From Mariniflexile gromovii (GTDB lineage Bacteria > Bacteroidota > Bacteroidia > Flavobacteriales > Flavobacteriaceae), in assembly GCF_017814435.1 (NCBI RefSeq), contig NZ_JAGJCB010000002.1, forward strand, positions 186,001 through 250,000: a stretch of DNA of 64,000 bases. The letters are read 5' to 3'. This document shows, in pieces, positions 19,807 through 30,210 of the stretch (its first letter is position 1; each line of letters begins with the position of its first letter). A program made the translations under genes and the position numbers. The notes beneath the pieces were generated by a model, which saw only the letters and a program-made list of their open reading frames with translations, was not told the DNA's origin and ran no database searches.

Positions 19807-22560
19807 ATGAAAACAATTCTCCCCTTCTTTCTGTTGTTTATTTGCGGCATAGCATACTCGCAGACAACAATTTCAGGTTCAGTTGTAGATGATAATAACC
19901 AGCCCATTCCTGGTGCAAATATTATTATTACTGGAACCTCAACAGGTACCGTTACAGATTTTGACGGTAATTTCGCTTTAACCTATAGTCAAAAACCACC
20001 TTTTAATGTAAAGGCTAGTAGTGTAGGTTTTGAAACAATGACCATTCAGGTTACTTCCAATAATCAAAAATTAAATTTCATCCTTAAAGAAGGAACGTCT
20101 TTAGATGAAGTAGTTATTTCTGCTTCAAGAACACCCGAACGCATTTTTGAATCGCCTGTAACCGTAGAACGTTTAGGAATTAAAGAAATTAAAAATACAG
20201 CTTCTGCCGATTTTTATGATGGTTTAGAAAACTTAAAAGGTGTGGATGTTAACACCAATAGTTTAACCTTTAAATCTGTTAACACGCGTGGTTTTGCAAC
20301 ATTTGCCAACAATCGTTTTATGCAATTGGTAGATGGTATGGACAACTCCTCACCTGCCTTAAACTTCCCAATTGGTAATTTGGTGGGGATGACAGAAACA
20401 GATGTTTTAAGTGTTGAGCTTTTGCCGGGCGCATCATCTGCTCTTTATGGGGCCAATGCTTTTAACGGTATATTATTCATGCGTAGTAAAAACCCTTTCG
20501 ATCATCAAGGTATAAGTGCATCTTTCAAAAGAGGATTAACATCTCAAAAAGCCGCAGGCGATAATCCATATACCGATGTAAGCTTTCGTGCAGCACATAA
20601 ATTCAGCAATAAATTTGCTGGAAAAGTGAACTTTGGTTATTTAAAAGGAACCGATTGGGCTGCAAACAGTAAAGAAGACAAAAATATGGTTGGTGGTACG
20701 AGAGCGAACAATGTAAACTACAACGGTCTAAACGTATATGGTGATATTGTTTCCACTAATATAAGAGCTGCTTCTGGCGGACTTGGTATTGTACCCAATG
20801 TGTCTGTTAGTAGAACAGGTTATGACGAAAGTGACTTAACCGATTACAACGCTGAGAGTGTTAAAGCAGATTGGGGTTTATATTACAGACCTTTTGAAAA
20901 CGACTTTGAAATATCGTATGTAGGTAAAGTAGGTACGGGTTCAACCATTTATCAAGGAACCAATAGGTATTACATAAATGACTTTTTTCAAGAACAACAC
21001 AAATTTGAAATAAAAAATAATAATTTCTTTTTAAGAGGCTATGTTGTAGGTGATAATGCTGGAGACTCTTACGATATGGTTGCTACAGCAATTCAAATCA
21101 ATAGAACTTGGAAAAGTGATGCCCAATGGTTTGGAGACTATATTAACACTTATGTTGGAGCTGCTTTTGGAGGGGCTACAGAAGAACAAGCCCATGCAGC
21201 TGCCAGATTAGCAGCAGAAAATGGCCGTTTTGAACCGGGTTCTCCTGAATTTATAGCAGCATTTAATAAAAGTATTAGCGACCCAGATATATTAACAGGG
21301 TCTAAATTTCAAGATGCATCAAAATACTATCATGCCGATGGTAATTACAATTTTAGTCATTTAACGGATGTAGCCGACATTCAAATTGGTGGCTCATACA
21401 GAAAATACAGTTTAAACTCTTCAGGAACCATTTATACCGATAAAGATGGTCCAATAGATTATTCAGAATTTGGAATATATACACAAATCCAGAAAAACTT
21501 AGAATTAAATGATGACCTAGAATTAAAGCTTACAGGCTCTATCAGATATGACAAATCAGAATTTTTTGATGGCTTCTTTTCACCAAGAATTTCAGCAGGT
21601 TTAACTGTAAATCGAAATCATAATATTAGAGCGTCCGTGCAAACAGGATTTAGAAATCCAACAACGCAAGACTTATTCATTGGTCTAGATACAGGCGCCT
21701 ATGTTTTAGCAGGTTCTGCACCAGATAACTTAGATCGATATTCAAGAACCTATAACATTAGTGCCTCTGGTCAGCTATTAGGGCAACCTGCAACTGTAGT
21801 ACAAACAGGTCGCGCTGGTTATACTAATTCTTATTCGGCAGCCTCTGCTTTAGCAGCTGCAGCCACTGGAAACGCAGCTCTTTTAGAAATCGCAAATCCA
21901 AGCATTGTAAAACCAGAGCAAGTAAGTTCTGCTGAAATTGGTTATAGAGGTAAATTTAACAGCTTAATTATTGATTTTAGTACCTATTACAATAAGTACA
22001 AAGATTTTATTTCACAGGGCCGTGTTATATCTCCACTATATGGCGATGTAGTTAGCGACAGTTCTACAGCTTTTGAAGCAATAAAAAATGGAGATTATCA
22101 AATTTATGGTACTTATACAAATGCTCAAGCCGATGTTAAATCTTATGGTGCTTCATTAGGATTGTCTACAAAGGTATTGGGTAATTTTGATTTAAGCGGC
22201 AGCTATACCTATGCGAAACTAGACTTTGATCAAGCAAAATACCCAAGTTTTGTAACCAACTTTAATACGCCAGAACATAAATTTAAAGCGTCATTTGGCA
22301 ATACCGAGTTGTTTAAAAACTTCGGATTTAATGTGTCATACAGATTTAGTGATGATTACTTTTGGGAAGCTACATTTGGAGATGGTGCCATACCAGAATT
22401 CCATGTTGTTGATGCCCAAATTAACTTAACAGTACCTAGTGTGAAGTCTATTTTCAAAGTAGGAGCTACAAACCTTACAGGAAAAGAATATTACACCGCC
22501 TACGGAACAGGATATATAGGTTCTATGTATTATGTATCATGGACAATTAACAACTTATAA
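19807..22560 (+). CDS. TonB-dependent outer-membrane receptor with N-terminal carboxypeptidase-like domain
   Basis: The 917-residue protein has a signal peptide (MKTILPFFLLFICGIAYSQ). A carboxypeptidase-regulatory-like beta domain follows (about 20-95, ISGSVVDDNNQPIPGANIII), then the plug (about 105-230, with DEVVISASRTPERI and ELLPGASSALYGANAFNGIL), then a 22-strand-type barrel to the end. The C-terminus YYVSWTINNL ends in the expected aromatic-rich strand. It imports an unknown substrate using TonB-ExbBD energy. The SGNH-hydrolase lipoprotein gene starts only 1 bp after its stop, so they form a pair in which the lipoprotein probably works at the surface on the same substrate. Confidence 0.93.
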   Translation: MKTILPFFLLFICGIAYSQTTISGSVVDDNNQPIPGANIIITGTSTGTVTDFDGNFALTYSQKPPFNVKASSVGFETMTIQVTSNNQKLNFILKEGTSLDEVVISASRTPERIFESPVTVERLGIKEIKNTASADFYDGLENLKGVDVNTNSLTFKSVNTRGFATFANNRFMQLVDGMDNSSPALNFPIGNLVGMTETDVLSVELLPGASSALYGANAFNGILFMRSKNPFDHQGISASFKRGLTSQKAAGDNPYTDVSFRAAHKFSNKFAGKVNFGYLKGTDWAANSKEDKNMVGGTRANNVNYNGLNVYGDIVSTNIRAASGGLGIVPNVSVSRTGYDESDLTDYNAESVKADWGLYYRPFENDFEISYVGKVGTGSTIYQGTNRYYINDFFQEQHKFEIKNNNFFLRGYVVGDNAGDSYDMVATAIQINRTWKSDAQWFGDYINTYVGAAFGGATEEQAHAAARLAAENGRFEPGSPEFIAAFNKSISDPDILTGSKFQDASKYYHADGNYNFSHLTDVADIQIGGSYRKYSLNSSGTIYTDKDGPIDYSEFGIYTQIQKNLELNDDLELKLTGSIRYDKSEFFDGFFSPRISAGLTVNRNHNIRASVQTGFRNPTTQDLFIGLDTGAYVLAGSAPDNLDRYSRTYNISASGQLLGQPATVVQTGRAGYTNSYSAASALAAAATGNAALLEIANPSIVKPEQVSSAEIGYRGKFNSLIIDFSTYYNKYKDFISQGRVISPLYGDVVSDSSTAFEAIKNGDYQIYGTYTNAQADVKSYGASLGLSTKVLGNFDLSGSYTYAKLDFDQAKYPSFVTNFNTPEHKFKASFGNTELFKNFGFNVSYRFSDDYFWEATFGDGAIPEFHVVDAQINLTVPSVKSIFKVGATNLTGKEYYTAYGTGYIGSMYYVSWTINNL

Positions 22561-22561
22561 A

Positions 22562-24241
22562 ATGAAAACTAAGCTAATAATGAAAACAAAATATATATTG
22601 CTGTCACTTATCCTGTTAGGATTTACAGCGTGCAATGACATTGAGGATGTAGATAGAATGGATCCTGTAGCAGATTTGCCTGAGCTAACTTCTGGAAGTG
22701 TAGATTTTTCTAGCTATGTTGCAGTAGGTGCTTCTTTCTCTGCAGGATTTACTGATAGTGCCTTATTTAAAGCTTCACAAGAAAATTCATTTCCAAACAT
22801 ATTATCCAAACAATTTGCAAAAGTTGGCGGTGGCGCCTTTACACAGCCTTTAATGAATGATAATTATGGAGGCATTGCATTAGGCGGTGTTCAACTTCCT
22901 GGCGCAACTTTAGCGCCAAGATTGGTTTTCGGTGGTGCAGGACCCGTACCTCTATCTTCCATTATAGGTCCAGTTGTTTCAACTACAGATTTAGCAGTAA
23001 ACAACTTAAAAGGTCCTTTCAATAATATGGGGGTACCAGGTGCTAAAAGTTATCATTTACTGTTTAATGGCTATGGAAACATTGCAAACTTAGCAACCAA
23101 AACAGCCAATCCATATTTTATAAGAATGGCATCAAGTTCAACGGCTACCGTATTAGGTGATGCCATGACGAAAAACCCAACATTCTTTACATTATCAGAA
23201 ATTGGAGGGAACGATGTATTAGGATATGCCTTATCTGGTGGCGATGATACAGACCCTATTACGCCAAGTGCAGGAGCCGTTGGTGTAGGCTTTGATGCCA
23301 CTTTTGGTTACTTGGTGACTACCTTAACTTCAGGAGGGGCAAAAGGAGTGGTAACAAATGTTCCGTATATAACCGATTTACCACATTTTACTACCGTTCC
23401 GTTCAAACCTTTAAGTCCTACCAACCCTAGTTTTGGTCCATTAATACCTACACTAAATGGTGTTTTTGGGCAACTAAATCAAGTTTATGCTTATTTACAA
23501 TCGCAAAACGCAATTAATAATGCGGCAGCTCGCTCTATTGTTTTTTCAAGTACTGCAGCAAGTGCCGTAGTTATACATGATGAAAATCTAGCCAATATAT
23601 CTACTCAAATTGAAGGCGTGTTAAATGCGAGTCCAACATTTCCTGCTTTTGTTCAAAGTTTTGGATTACCAGTTCAAGCGGCACCTATAGTAGCAAAATT
23701 ATTAGGAACACTATATGGTCAAACAAGACAAGCTACAGCATCCGATTTACTTGTATTACCAAGCAGTTATATAATTGGTACTGTAAATACAGCAACATAT
23801 ACTTATTTGATAGGCCAAGGATTATCGCCTGCTCTAGCAGGGCAATTTTCGGTAGAAGGCATTACAAATCCATTGGCTGATAAATGGGTGTTACTACCAA
23901 GCGAACAATTGGCTATAAAAAACGCTACCGATGCTTACAACACAACCATTTCTTCAATAGCAACCTCCAATCCTAACGTAGCGTTGGTAGATTTAAATGC
24001 TATTCTTAGTAACGCAAAAACAAATGGAATTCCTTTTGATAATTTTATTTTAAAAACAAATTTAGCAACAGGTGGTGCTATTGGATTAGACGGTATTCAC
24101 CTTACCGCTAGGGGCTATGCTTATATGGCAAATAAATTTTTAGAAGCCATTGATGCGAAATTTGGCTCCAATTTTGTAGCCTCCGGAAATGTAGCAAAAG
24201 CAGGAGATTATCCAACAAATTACTCCCCAACGCTAAACTAA
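22562..24241 (+). CDS. SGNH/GDSL-like hydrolase lipoprotein
   Basis: The chosen start, ATG at 22562, avoids overlap with the receptor; ATG 22580 is an equally good alternative. The lipobox GFTAC puts the anchored Cys at residue 24. SGNH blocks are visible: block I as YVAVGASFSAGFTD (residues 52-65, with Ser58 as probable nucleophile and Ala in place of the usual Asp), block III as EIGGNDVLGY near 212-221, and block V as DGIHLTARGY near 510 with Asp and His. It is longer than a minimal GDSL hydrolase (about 200 residues) because of inserted segments. It is likely an outer-membrane esterase or lipase working with the adjacent TonB receptor. Confidence 0.85.
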   Translation: MKTKLIMKTKYILLSLILLGFTACNDIEDVDRMDPVADLPELTSGSVDFSSYVAVGASFSAGFTDSALFKASQENSFPNILSKQFAKVGGGAFTQPLMNDNYGGIALGGVQLPGATLAPRLVFGGAGPVPLSSIIGPVVSTTDLAVNNLKGPFNNMGVPGAKSYHLLFNGYGNIANLATKTANPYFIRMASSSTATVLGDAMTKNPTFFTLSEIGGNDVLGYALSGGDDTDPITPSAGAVGVGFDATFGYLVTTLTSGGAKGVVTNVPYITDLPHFTTVPFKPLSPTNPSFGPLIPTLNGVFGQLNQVYAYLQSQNAINNAAARSIVFSSTAASAVVIHDENLANISTQIEGVLNASPTFPAFVQSFGLPVQAAPIVAKLLGTLYGQTRQATASDLLVLPSSYIIGTVNTATYTYLIGQGLSPALAGQFSVEGITNPLADKWVLLPSEQLAIKNATDAYNTTISSIATSNPNVALVDLNAILSNAKTNGIPFDNFILKTNLATGGAIGLDGIHLTARGYAYMANKFLEAIDAKFGSNFVASGNVAKAGDYPTNYSPTLN

Positions 24242-24256
24242 ATTTGAAAACGCTAT

Positions 24257-24287
24257 AAAACACCTTGAATTTCAAGGTGTTTTTTTA
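24257..24287 (+). terminator. Terminator after the receptor-hydrolase operon
   Basis: CACCTTGA pairs with TCAAGGTG around a 3-nt loop, with A4 before and T7 after, about 15 bp past the stop. Confidence 0.8.
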
Positions 24288-24333
24288 TTATAAAAAAGCT
24301 TTAAAAACAACTTTCATTTTAAATTAAAAAAAT

Positions 24334-24341
24334 TATCTTTG
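24334..24341 (+). promoter_or_regulatory. Candidate -7 element for atpD
   Basis: TATCTTTG matches TAnnTTTG and lies 60 bp before the atpD start, between the upstream terminator and the gene. Confidence 0.55.
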
Positions 24342-24398
24342 CACGCGGAAACTAAAAGTGTTTTCATTCAATTAAAACGCATAATATTAAACACATAA

Positions 24399-25910
<1,512 letters not shown>

Positions 25911-25913
25911 TCA

Positions 25914-25977
25914 AGTTCAGAGTTCAGAGTTCAGAGTTCAGAATGAAACTCATAACTTATAACTCATAACTCATAAC
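25914..25977. repeat. Two adjacent 7-bp tandem arrays in the atpD-atpC spacer
   Basis: AGTTCAG is repeated four times without error at 25914-25941. A different unit, AACTCAT, is repeated four times at 25947-25974 with one mismatch (AACTTAT) in the second copy. The arrays fill almost the whole 77-bp spacer. Both are of the kind that changes copy number by slippage. Confidence 0.9.
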
Positions 25978-25987
25978 CAAAAGAGAT

Positions 25988-26275
25988 ATGTATTTAGAAA
26001 TTGTATCACCAGAAGCTACTTTATTCGGTTCAGAAATAGAATCTGTTGTGCTTCCTGGCGTAAATGGTGAATTTCAAATTTTAAAAGACCACGCTTCTAT
26101 TGTGTCGCTTTTAAAAGAAGGAACCATTAAAATTCATACACAAAACAACTTAGTTTTGGATGGCCTGCACCCAGAAATATTACCAAGTAAAGGTGATGCC
26201 AAAGTGTTGACTTTAAAAATCAATTCTGGAACTATTGAAATGAAAGACAATAAAGTAATTGTTTTAGTAGACTAA
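25988..26275 (+). CDS. atpC: F1F0 ATP synthase subunit epsilon, short form
   Basis: Central-stalk subunit that couples F1 to the c-ring. The 95 residues cover the N-terminal beta-sandwich (MYLEIVSPEATLFGSEIESV, VNGEFQILKDHASIVSLL) only. The C-terminal two-helix domain present in the ~135-residue E. coli protein, which inhibits ATP hydrolysis, is missing. Short epsilon subunits are common in this phylum, so this is unlikely to be a truncation. It follows atpD after 77 bp and ends at a strong terminator. Confidence 0.93.
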   Translation: MYLEIVSPEATLFGSEIESVVLPGVNGEFQILKDHASIVSLLKEGTIKIHTQNNLVLDGLHPEILPSKGDAKVLTLKINSGTIEMKDNKVIVLVD

Positions 26276-26293
26276 ACTTTAACTTTATTTAAA

Positions 26294-26327
26294 ATAAAAA
26301 AACGCGAAGCTTTTGCTTCGCGTTTTT
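26294..26327 (+). terminator. atpC terminator
   Basis: AAAACGCGAAGC pairs with GCTTCGCGTTTT around a short TTTT-type loop and ends in a T run, starting about 20 bp after the atpC stop. Confidence 0.88.
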
Positions 26328-26373
26328 TGTTAATATAACGTAAGGTTATAATCTAGTTTTTATCAATCCATTT

Positions 26374-26415
26374 GATTTTTCAGGGTCGAGCGCAGTCGAG
26401 ACCTCATTGAAAATC
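26374..26415. repeat. Palindromic repeat containing GTCGAGCGCAGTCGAGAC
   Basis: An inverted repeat built of GTCGAG and its near-complement around CGCA, nested within GATTTT/AAAATC outer arms. It lies just 3' of the umuD-like gene. Related cores occur inside metG (45079-45103) and in front of metG (46653-46742), so it belongs to a dispersed family. Confidence 0.75.
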
Positions 26416-26424
26416 GAACCCAAA

Positions 26425-26868
26425 CTAATATACTTTTTTAATAACGTTAGTAACAATGCCCCAAATAACAAAATCATTTTCGTTGGTGATTTTTATAATG
26501 GGATAATTGGGGTTTTCTGGCTGCAACCAAACACCTTCTTTATCTACTTTTAGACGCTTTACGGTAAATTCGCCATCTAGAAAACAAACGGCTATTTTGT
26601 TGTTTGCAGGCTCTAAACTTCGGTCTATTACCAACAAATCACTATCATCTAGTCCTGCATCAATCATCGATTGTCCACTTACGCGTGCAAAAAACGTAGC
26701 CTCTTTGTTTTTTATAAGTTCTTTATCTAAAGACAAGCGTTGTTCCTTAAAATCTTCGGCTGGCGAAGGGAAACCTGCTGAAATACCTGCATCATAAAAA
26801 AGCGCTCCGAGACTGTCGGACTCCGCCGGCGTAAAAAATGTTAGGTTATTGGATTGATGTAGTATCAT
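26425..26868 (-). CDS. umuD: UmuD/LexA-type S24 autoprotease
   Basis: Self-cleaving subunit of a Pol V-like translesion polymerase. The 147 residues fit UmuD. The cleavage site is the Ala31-Gly32 bond in GISAGFPSPAEDF. The catalytic dyad is Ser67 (SGQSMID) and Lys104 (DGEFTVKRL). There is no N-terminal DNA-binding domain, so it is UmuD rather than LexA. Unusually it lies downstream of the polymerase gene, after a 208-bp spacer with repeat sequences, instead of upstream and overlapping. Confidence 0.93.
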   Translation of the reverse strand: MILHQSNNLTFFTPAESDSLGALFYDAGISAGFPSPAEDFKEQRLSLDKELIKNKEATFFARVSGQSMIDAGLDDSDLLVIDRSLEPANNKIAVCFLDGEFTVKRLKVDKEGVWLQPENPNYPIIKITNENDFVIWGIVTNVIKKVY

Positions 26869-26889
26869 TTTATTTTGTGCTTTTTGTTT

Positions 26890-26993
26890 GCGTTAGGGAT
26901 TACTCATCTATTTTATTTTTAAATCAATGAAATCGTGAATGCTGCGCATTTGAAGCGGAAAGCCCGACCTGGTTCCTGAACTTGTTTCAGGAT
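26890..26993. repeat. Degenerate intergenic repeat between umuC and umuD
   Basis: GCGTTAGGGAT at 26890-26900 and AGCGGAAAGCCCGACC near 26954-26969 match, in the opposite orientation, the two ends of the GC-rich element at 30811-30895, with a different middle. Directly next to it is the hairpin CCTGAA-CTTGT-TTCAGG (26975-26991). From memory, similar blocks recur in intergenic DNA of flavobacterial genomes. Confidence 0.55.
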
Positions 26994-27076
26994 AAAGGTA
27001 TCTCCCAAATAGTAATTACTGATTCCGTTTTTAAATTTAGTTCTAATTTATGAAATTATTGCCTTTGTTGGATAAA

Positions 27077-28333
27077 TCATTTCACTTTAATAATATCATT
27101 GATATTGGTAGTGTACCGTGGCGATAGGCGTTCTTGACGCATTTTCCAAGTGCGTTTTAAATCTTGGTTGGCTATTTTTACTTTATAATCGGCGTATTTT
27201 CGGTTCAACCCATCTATGGCTTGCATGAGTGGTTTGTGCTTTGGGTTTTCGTGTTCGAATAACTGTAATTGGTGGTTATGGGTTGGCACCAAGCCCATAA
27301 CAATAACCCCTGCCCTTTTATATTTGATTCCTTTTTTGAAAATTTGTGTAACGGCCTGTACTGCTTGCTGACTGATGATTAAACTAGAGTCGGTAGGGTA
27401 AGACAAAGTTATTAATCTACTTGCCCGGTGTTGTTCTAAGTCCTTTTTATGCCTATCACTACTCAACATCACGTAAATAACATGGCAACTGAAACCTTGT
27501 TTACGCAACTTTTCAGCACAACTTGTGGCAAAGGTTGAAATGCGTTCTTTGATGTTTTCAATATCTGAAAACGTGTATTCAAAACTTCGCGTGGTAGCAA
27601 TAGCTTGTTTGGTTTTAACTTCGTCTAGCTGCAAAGTGGGAATGCCTTCTAAATCTTTTTTAAGCTTCCATTCGGTAATCGAAAAATTTTTACGCACCCA
27701 ATCATCAGGGAGCTGAACAAAATCGAATGCTGTATGGCAGTGTTTAGCTTTCAACCGTTTTGTTAAACCGCGTCCAATGCCCCAAACATCTTCAATCTTC
27801 ATCCATTTTAAGGCTTTTAGGCGTTTTTCTTCTGAGTCGATTACATAAACCCCCTGGGTTTGGTTAGGAAATTTACGTGCTATTTTATTGGCTACCTTAC
27901 TCAAAGCTTTTGTTGGCGCTATGCCTACGCAGGTTGGAATGCCTGTCCATTTTAAAATTCGGGTTCTTATTTGACTTCCGTAATCAATAAAATTATAGTT
28001 TTCAAAGCCTTTAAACTGAATAAAAGCTTCGTCTATGCTATATACCTCCACATCGGGTGTGAACTGTTCTAGAATGGCCATAACGCGACTGCTCATATCA
28101 CCATACAGTGGATAGTTGGACGAGAATACCTGTATGTTGTTTTCTTTACAAAACCCTTCCCATTTAAAAATGGGTGCTCCCATAGGAAGTTTTAAAACTT
28201 TGGTTTCATCGCTTCGCGAGATCACACAGCCATCGTTATTGCTTAAAATAGCAATGGGCTTGTTGCACAAATTGGGGTTGAAGGCACGTTCGCAAGACGC
28301 ATAAAAATTGTTACAATCTACTAAGGCGTACAT
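27077..28333 (-). CDS. umuC: Y-family DNA polymerase, UmuC type
   Basis: Catalytic subunit of error-prone translesion synthesis. The 418 residues match UmuC. Metal-binding Asp6 is in YALVDCNNFYAS, and Asp101-Glu102 are in YSIDEAFIQF. The finger motif NNDGCVISRSDETK is at 32-45, and the helix-hairpin-helix thumb region (IEDVWGIGRGLTKRL) near 180. The C-terminus has the little-finger and the UmuC-specific tail. It is the upstream gene of a umuC-umuD pair. A MITE-like repeat lies just upstream of it at 28384-28501. SOS control is expected but no operator was recognised. Confidence 0.95.
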   Translation of the reverse strand: MYALVDCNNFYASCERAFNPNLCNKPIAILSNNDGCVISRSDETKVLKLPMGAPIFKWEGFCKENNIQVFSSNYPLYGDMSSRVMAILEQFTPDVEVYSIDEAFIQFKGFENYNFIDYGSQIRTRILKWTGIPTCVGIAPTKALSKVANKIARKFPNQTQGVYVIDSEEKRLKALKWMKIEDVWGIGRGLTKRLKAKHCHTAFDFVQLPDDWVRKNFSITEWKLKKDLEGIPTLQLDEVKTKQAIATTRSFEYTFSDIENIKERISTFATSCAEKLRKQGFSCHVIYVMLSSDRHKKDLEQHRASRLITLSYPTDSSLIISQQAVQAVTQIFKKGIKYKRAGVIVMGLVPTHNHQLQLFEHENPKHKPLMQAIDGLNRKYADYKVKIANQDLKRTWKMRQERLSPRYTTNINDIIKVK

Positions 28334-28383
28334 GATAGTAAAGATACGATTTTTGCTTATCTGTTTGTTCTATTTACGAAGCT

Positions 28384-28501
28384 CTTTAAAAAGTGTTTAA
28401 AGTTTTATTTGTCAGGAGCTTGTCGAAACCGATAATGATTATTGGGAAGTTATAATATTTCAACAAGCTCAATATGACATACAACTACACTTTTTAGACA
28501 A
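28384..28501. repeat. MITE-like palindromic element, copy A
   Basis: About 118 bp with terminal inverted repeats (TAAAAAGTGT... with ...ACACTTTTTAGACA) and an inner pair AGCTTGTCGAAA / TTTCAACAAGCT. The core GTCAGG-AGCTTGTCGAAACCGATA is shared with copies at 37816-37953 (reverse orientation) and 63074-63204. No coding capacity. It sits 27 bp beyond the stop of the lipoprotein gene at 28528. Confidence 0.85.
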
Positions 28502-28527
28502 CCAATTTTTATTGAAACCAATATCCT

Positions 28528-29046
28528 TTAAGGCTTTTCAATAATAATGTTATCATTTTCTATTTTCTTATTCATTTGTAAGTTGAAATTAGAAAACGCC
28601 ACCAAAAAATCTTGAATATTATTAAGCAGTTCTTCTTTGCTTGTAGTAGTTAAATTTGTTAAACTTTCCAATTTTAAAAGTTTGGTTTCTAAGGCCGTAA
28701 TTCTTGATAAAATAGATGAACTATTTACCTCCAATGGAATGTCTTGTTTTAAGTTTAGCAATAATTCTTTAACTTCTTTGCTATTGTTGCGTAAAAAACC
28801 TAAATCACCTCTTTTTACTTCTTCAACAATTTTTTGTACTTGCCTATAAGCTTCCCAATGTATAATAGCTTGTTGTGCTCTGCTATCTAAAATATAATCG
28901 GTGTATCTAATTTTCGAAATGTCTTTTTGTTTAATTTCTAAACTATCTGTGTTCTTATTATTGGCTAGCTCACTTAAATCTTGTTTTTTTTTACAAGAAA
29001 TTGAAATAACCAAAACACATAAAATACTTAAAAACTTCGTTTTCAT
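28528..29046 (-). CDS. Small helical lipoprotein, unknown function
   Basis: The 172-residue protein has a lipoprotein signal (LSILCVLVISISC) with the anchored Cys at residue 18, followed by KKKQ. The mature part is mainly predicted helix with heptad-like Leu spacing (SRITALETKLLKLESL near residues 112-130), suggesting a coiled-coil bundle. I do not recognise the family. A TAnnTTTG-type box is 24 bp upstream on the minus strand. Location is probably the periplasmic face of a membrane. Confidence 0.75.
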   Translation of the reverse strand: MKTKFLSILCVLVISISCKKKQDLSELANNKNTDSLEIKQKDISKIRYTDYILDSRAQQAIIHWEAYRQVQKIVEEVKRGDLGFLRNNSKEVKELLLNLKQDIPLEVNSSSILSRITALETKLLKLESLTNLTTTSKEELLNNIQDFLVAFSNFNLQMNKKIENDNIIIEKP

Positions 29047-29070
29047 AACTAAAAGGTATCATATAAAAAG

Positions 29071-29078
29071 CAAAGATA
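29071..29078 (-). promoter_or_regulatory. Candidate -7 element for the helical lipoprotein gene
   Basis: The minus strand reads TATCTTTG, a match to TAnnTTTG, 24 bp before the start at 29046. Confidence 0.45.
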
Positions 29079-29167
29079 TAAGATTCGTTTATTATTTTCT
29101 CAGATAGTTTGTAATCGTATTCGTGATATTTCGTTTTTAAAATACGATATTATCAATAAAAACTTAT

Positions 29168-29175
29168 TATTTTTG
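29168..29175 (+). promoter_or_regulatory. Candidate -7 element for the threonine dehydrogenase gene
   Basis: TATTTTTG matches TAnnTTTG and lies 26 bp before the ATG at 29202. No clear -33 TTG is seen. Confidence 0.4.
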
Positions 29176-29201
29176 ATAAATCTTTATAATTACAACATTA
29201 A

Positions 29202-30173
29202 ATGAAGTCTAAAATATTAATAATTGGTGCTTGTGGGCAAATAGGGTCTGAGTTAACATTCAAACTTAGGGAATTGTATGGTGCCGAAAATGTAATTGCA
29301 AGCGACATAAGTTACAGTAATTTAGATATTGTTAATTCGGGTATTTTCGAAATTGTTGATGCAAAAAACTACGCCAGCGTAAAAGTGTGTGTGGAAAAAT
29401 ATAAAATTGATACCGTTTATTTAATGGCTGCCATTTTGAGTGCCACTGGCGAAAAATACCCCATGAAAGCTTGGGATTTAAATATGGAATCCCTCTTCCA
29501 CGTATTAAACTTAGCCCGAGCAAAATTTATAAAAAAAGTATTTTGGCCATCAAGTATTGCCGTTTTTGGCAGCACAACACCCAAAGAATATACACCACAA
29601 TATACTATTATGGAGCCATCTACCGTTTATGGTATTACCAAACAAGTTGGCGAACGCTGGTGTGAATATTACCATAACAAATACGGTGTAGATGTGCGTA
29701 GTTTACGTTACCCAGGTATTATTAGTTGGAAAACACTGCCAGGTGGTGGCACTACCGATTATGCGGTAGAAATTTATCATAAAGCCATAACCGACGGTTT
29801 TTATGATTGCTTTTTAAAAGAAGACACCATGTTGCCCATGATGTTTATGGACGATGCCATAAAAGCGACGGTTGATATTATGGCTACCAAAAAAGATAAT
29901 GTAAAAATACGTTCATCATACAATTTAGCAGCTATTAGTTTTACACCTAAAGAAGTTGCCGACTCTATAAAACAACACATGCCAGATTTTAAAATGACAT
30001 ACCATCCTGATTACAGACAAGAAATTGCCAATAGTTGGCCTAAAAGCATCAACGATTCCTATGCACGGCAAGATTGGAAATGGAAGCATCAATTCAACCT
30101 AAAAGACATCACCCAAGAAATGCTTTTTCAGCTTAATAAAAAATATAAGGCATCGATAAACGAATCCAAATAA
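29202..30173 (+). CDS. L-threonine 3-dehydrogenase, UDP-galactose epimerase-like type
   Basis: An NAD-dependent extended short-chain dehydrogenase of 323 residues. The Rossmann motif is GACGQIGS at residues 8-15 and the catalytic pair Tyr/Lys is in STVYGITK near 143-147. The long conserved stretches IIGACGQIGSELT, AWDLNMESLFHVLNLA, KKVFWPSSIAVFG and GGGTTDYAVE closely resemble the epimerase-fold threonine dehydrogenase known from Flavobacterium. That enzyme oxidises threonine to 2-amino-3-ketobutyrate, for breakdown to glycine and acetyl-CoA. A HupE-like gene begins 37 bp downstream and may share the transcript. Confidence 0.9.
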   Translation: MKSKILIIGACGQIGSELTFKLRELYGAENVIASDISYSNLDIVNSGIFEIVDAKNYASVKVCVEKYKIDTVYLMAAILSATGEKYPMKAWDLNMESLFHVLNLARAKFIKKVFWPSSIAVFGSTTPKEYTPQYTIMEPSTVYGITKQVGERWCEYYHNKYGVDVRSLRYPGIISWKTLPGGGTTDYAVEIYHKAITDGFYDCFLKEDTMLPMMFMDDAIKATVDIMATKKDNVKIRSSYNLAAISFTPKEVADSIKQHMPDFKMTYHPDYRQEIANSWPKSINDSYARQDWKWKHQFNLKDITQEMLFQLNKKYKASINESK

Positions 30174-30210
30174 TTGTATCTTTGGTTTTTCCCTAAATCC
30201 TAATAGTATT

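Noticed and set aside
25911-25987. CRISPR-like array between atpD and atpC
   Set aside because: The 7-bp units are directly adjacent, with no spacers, and no cas genes are present.
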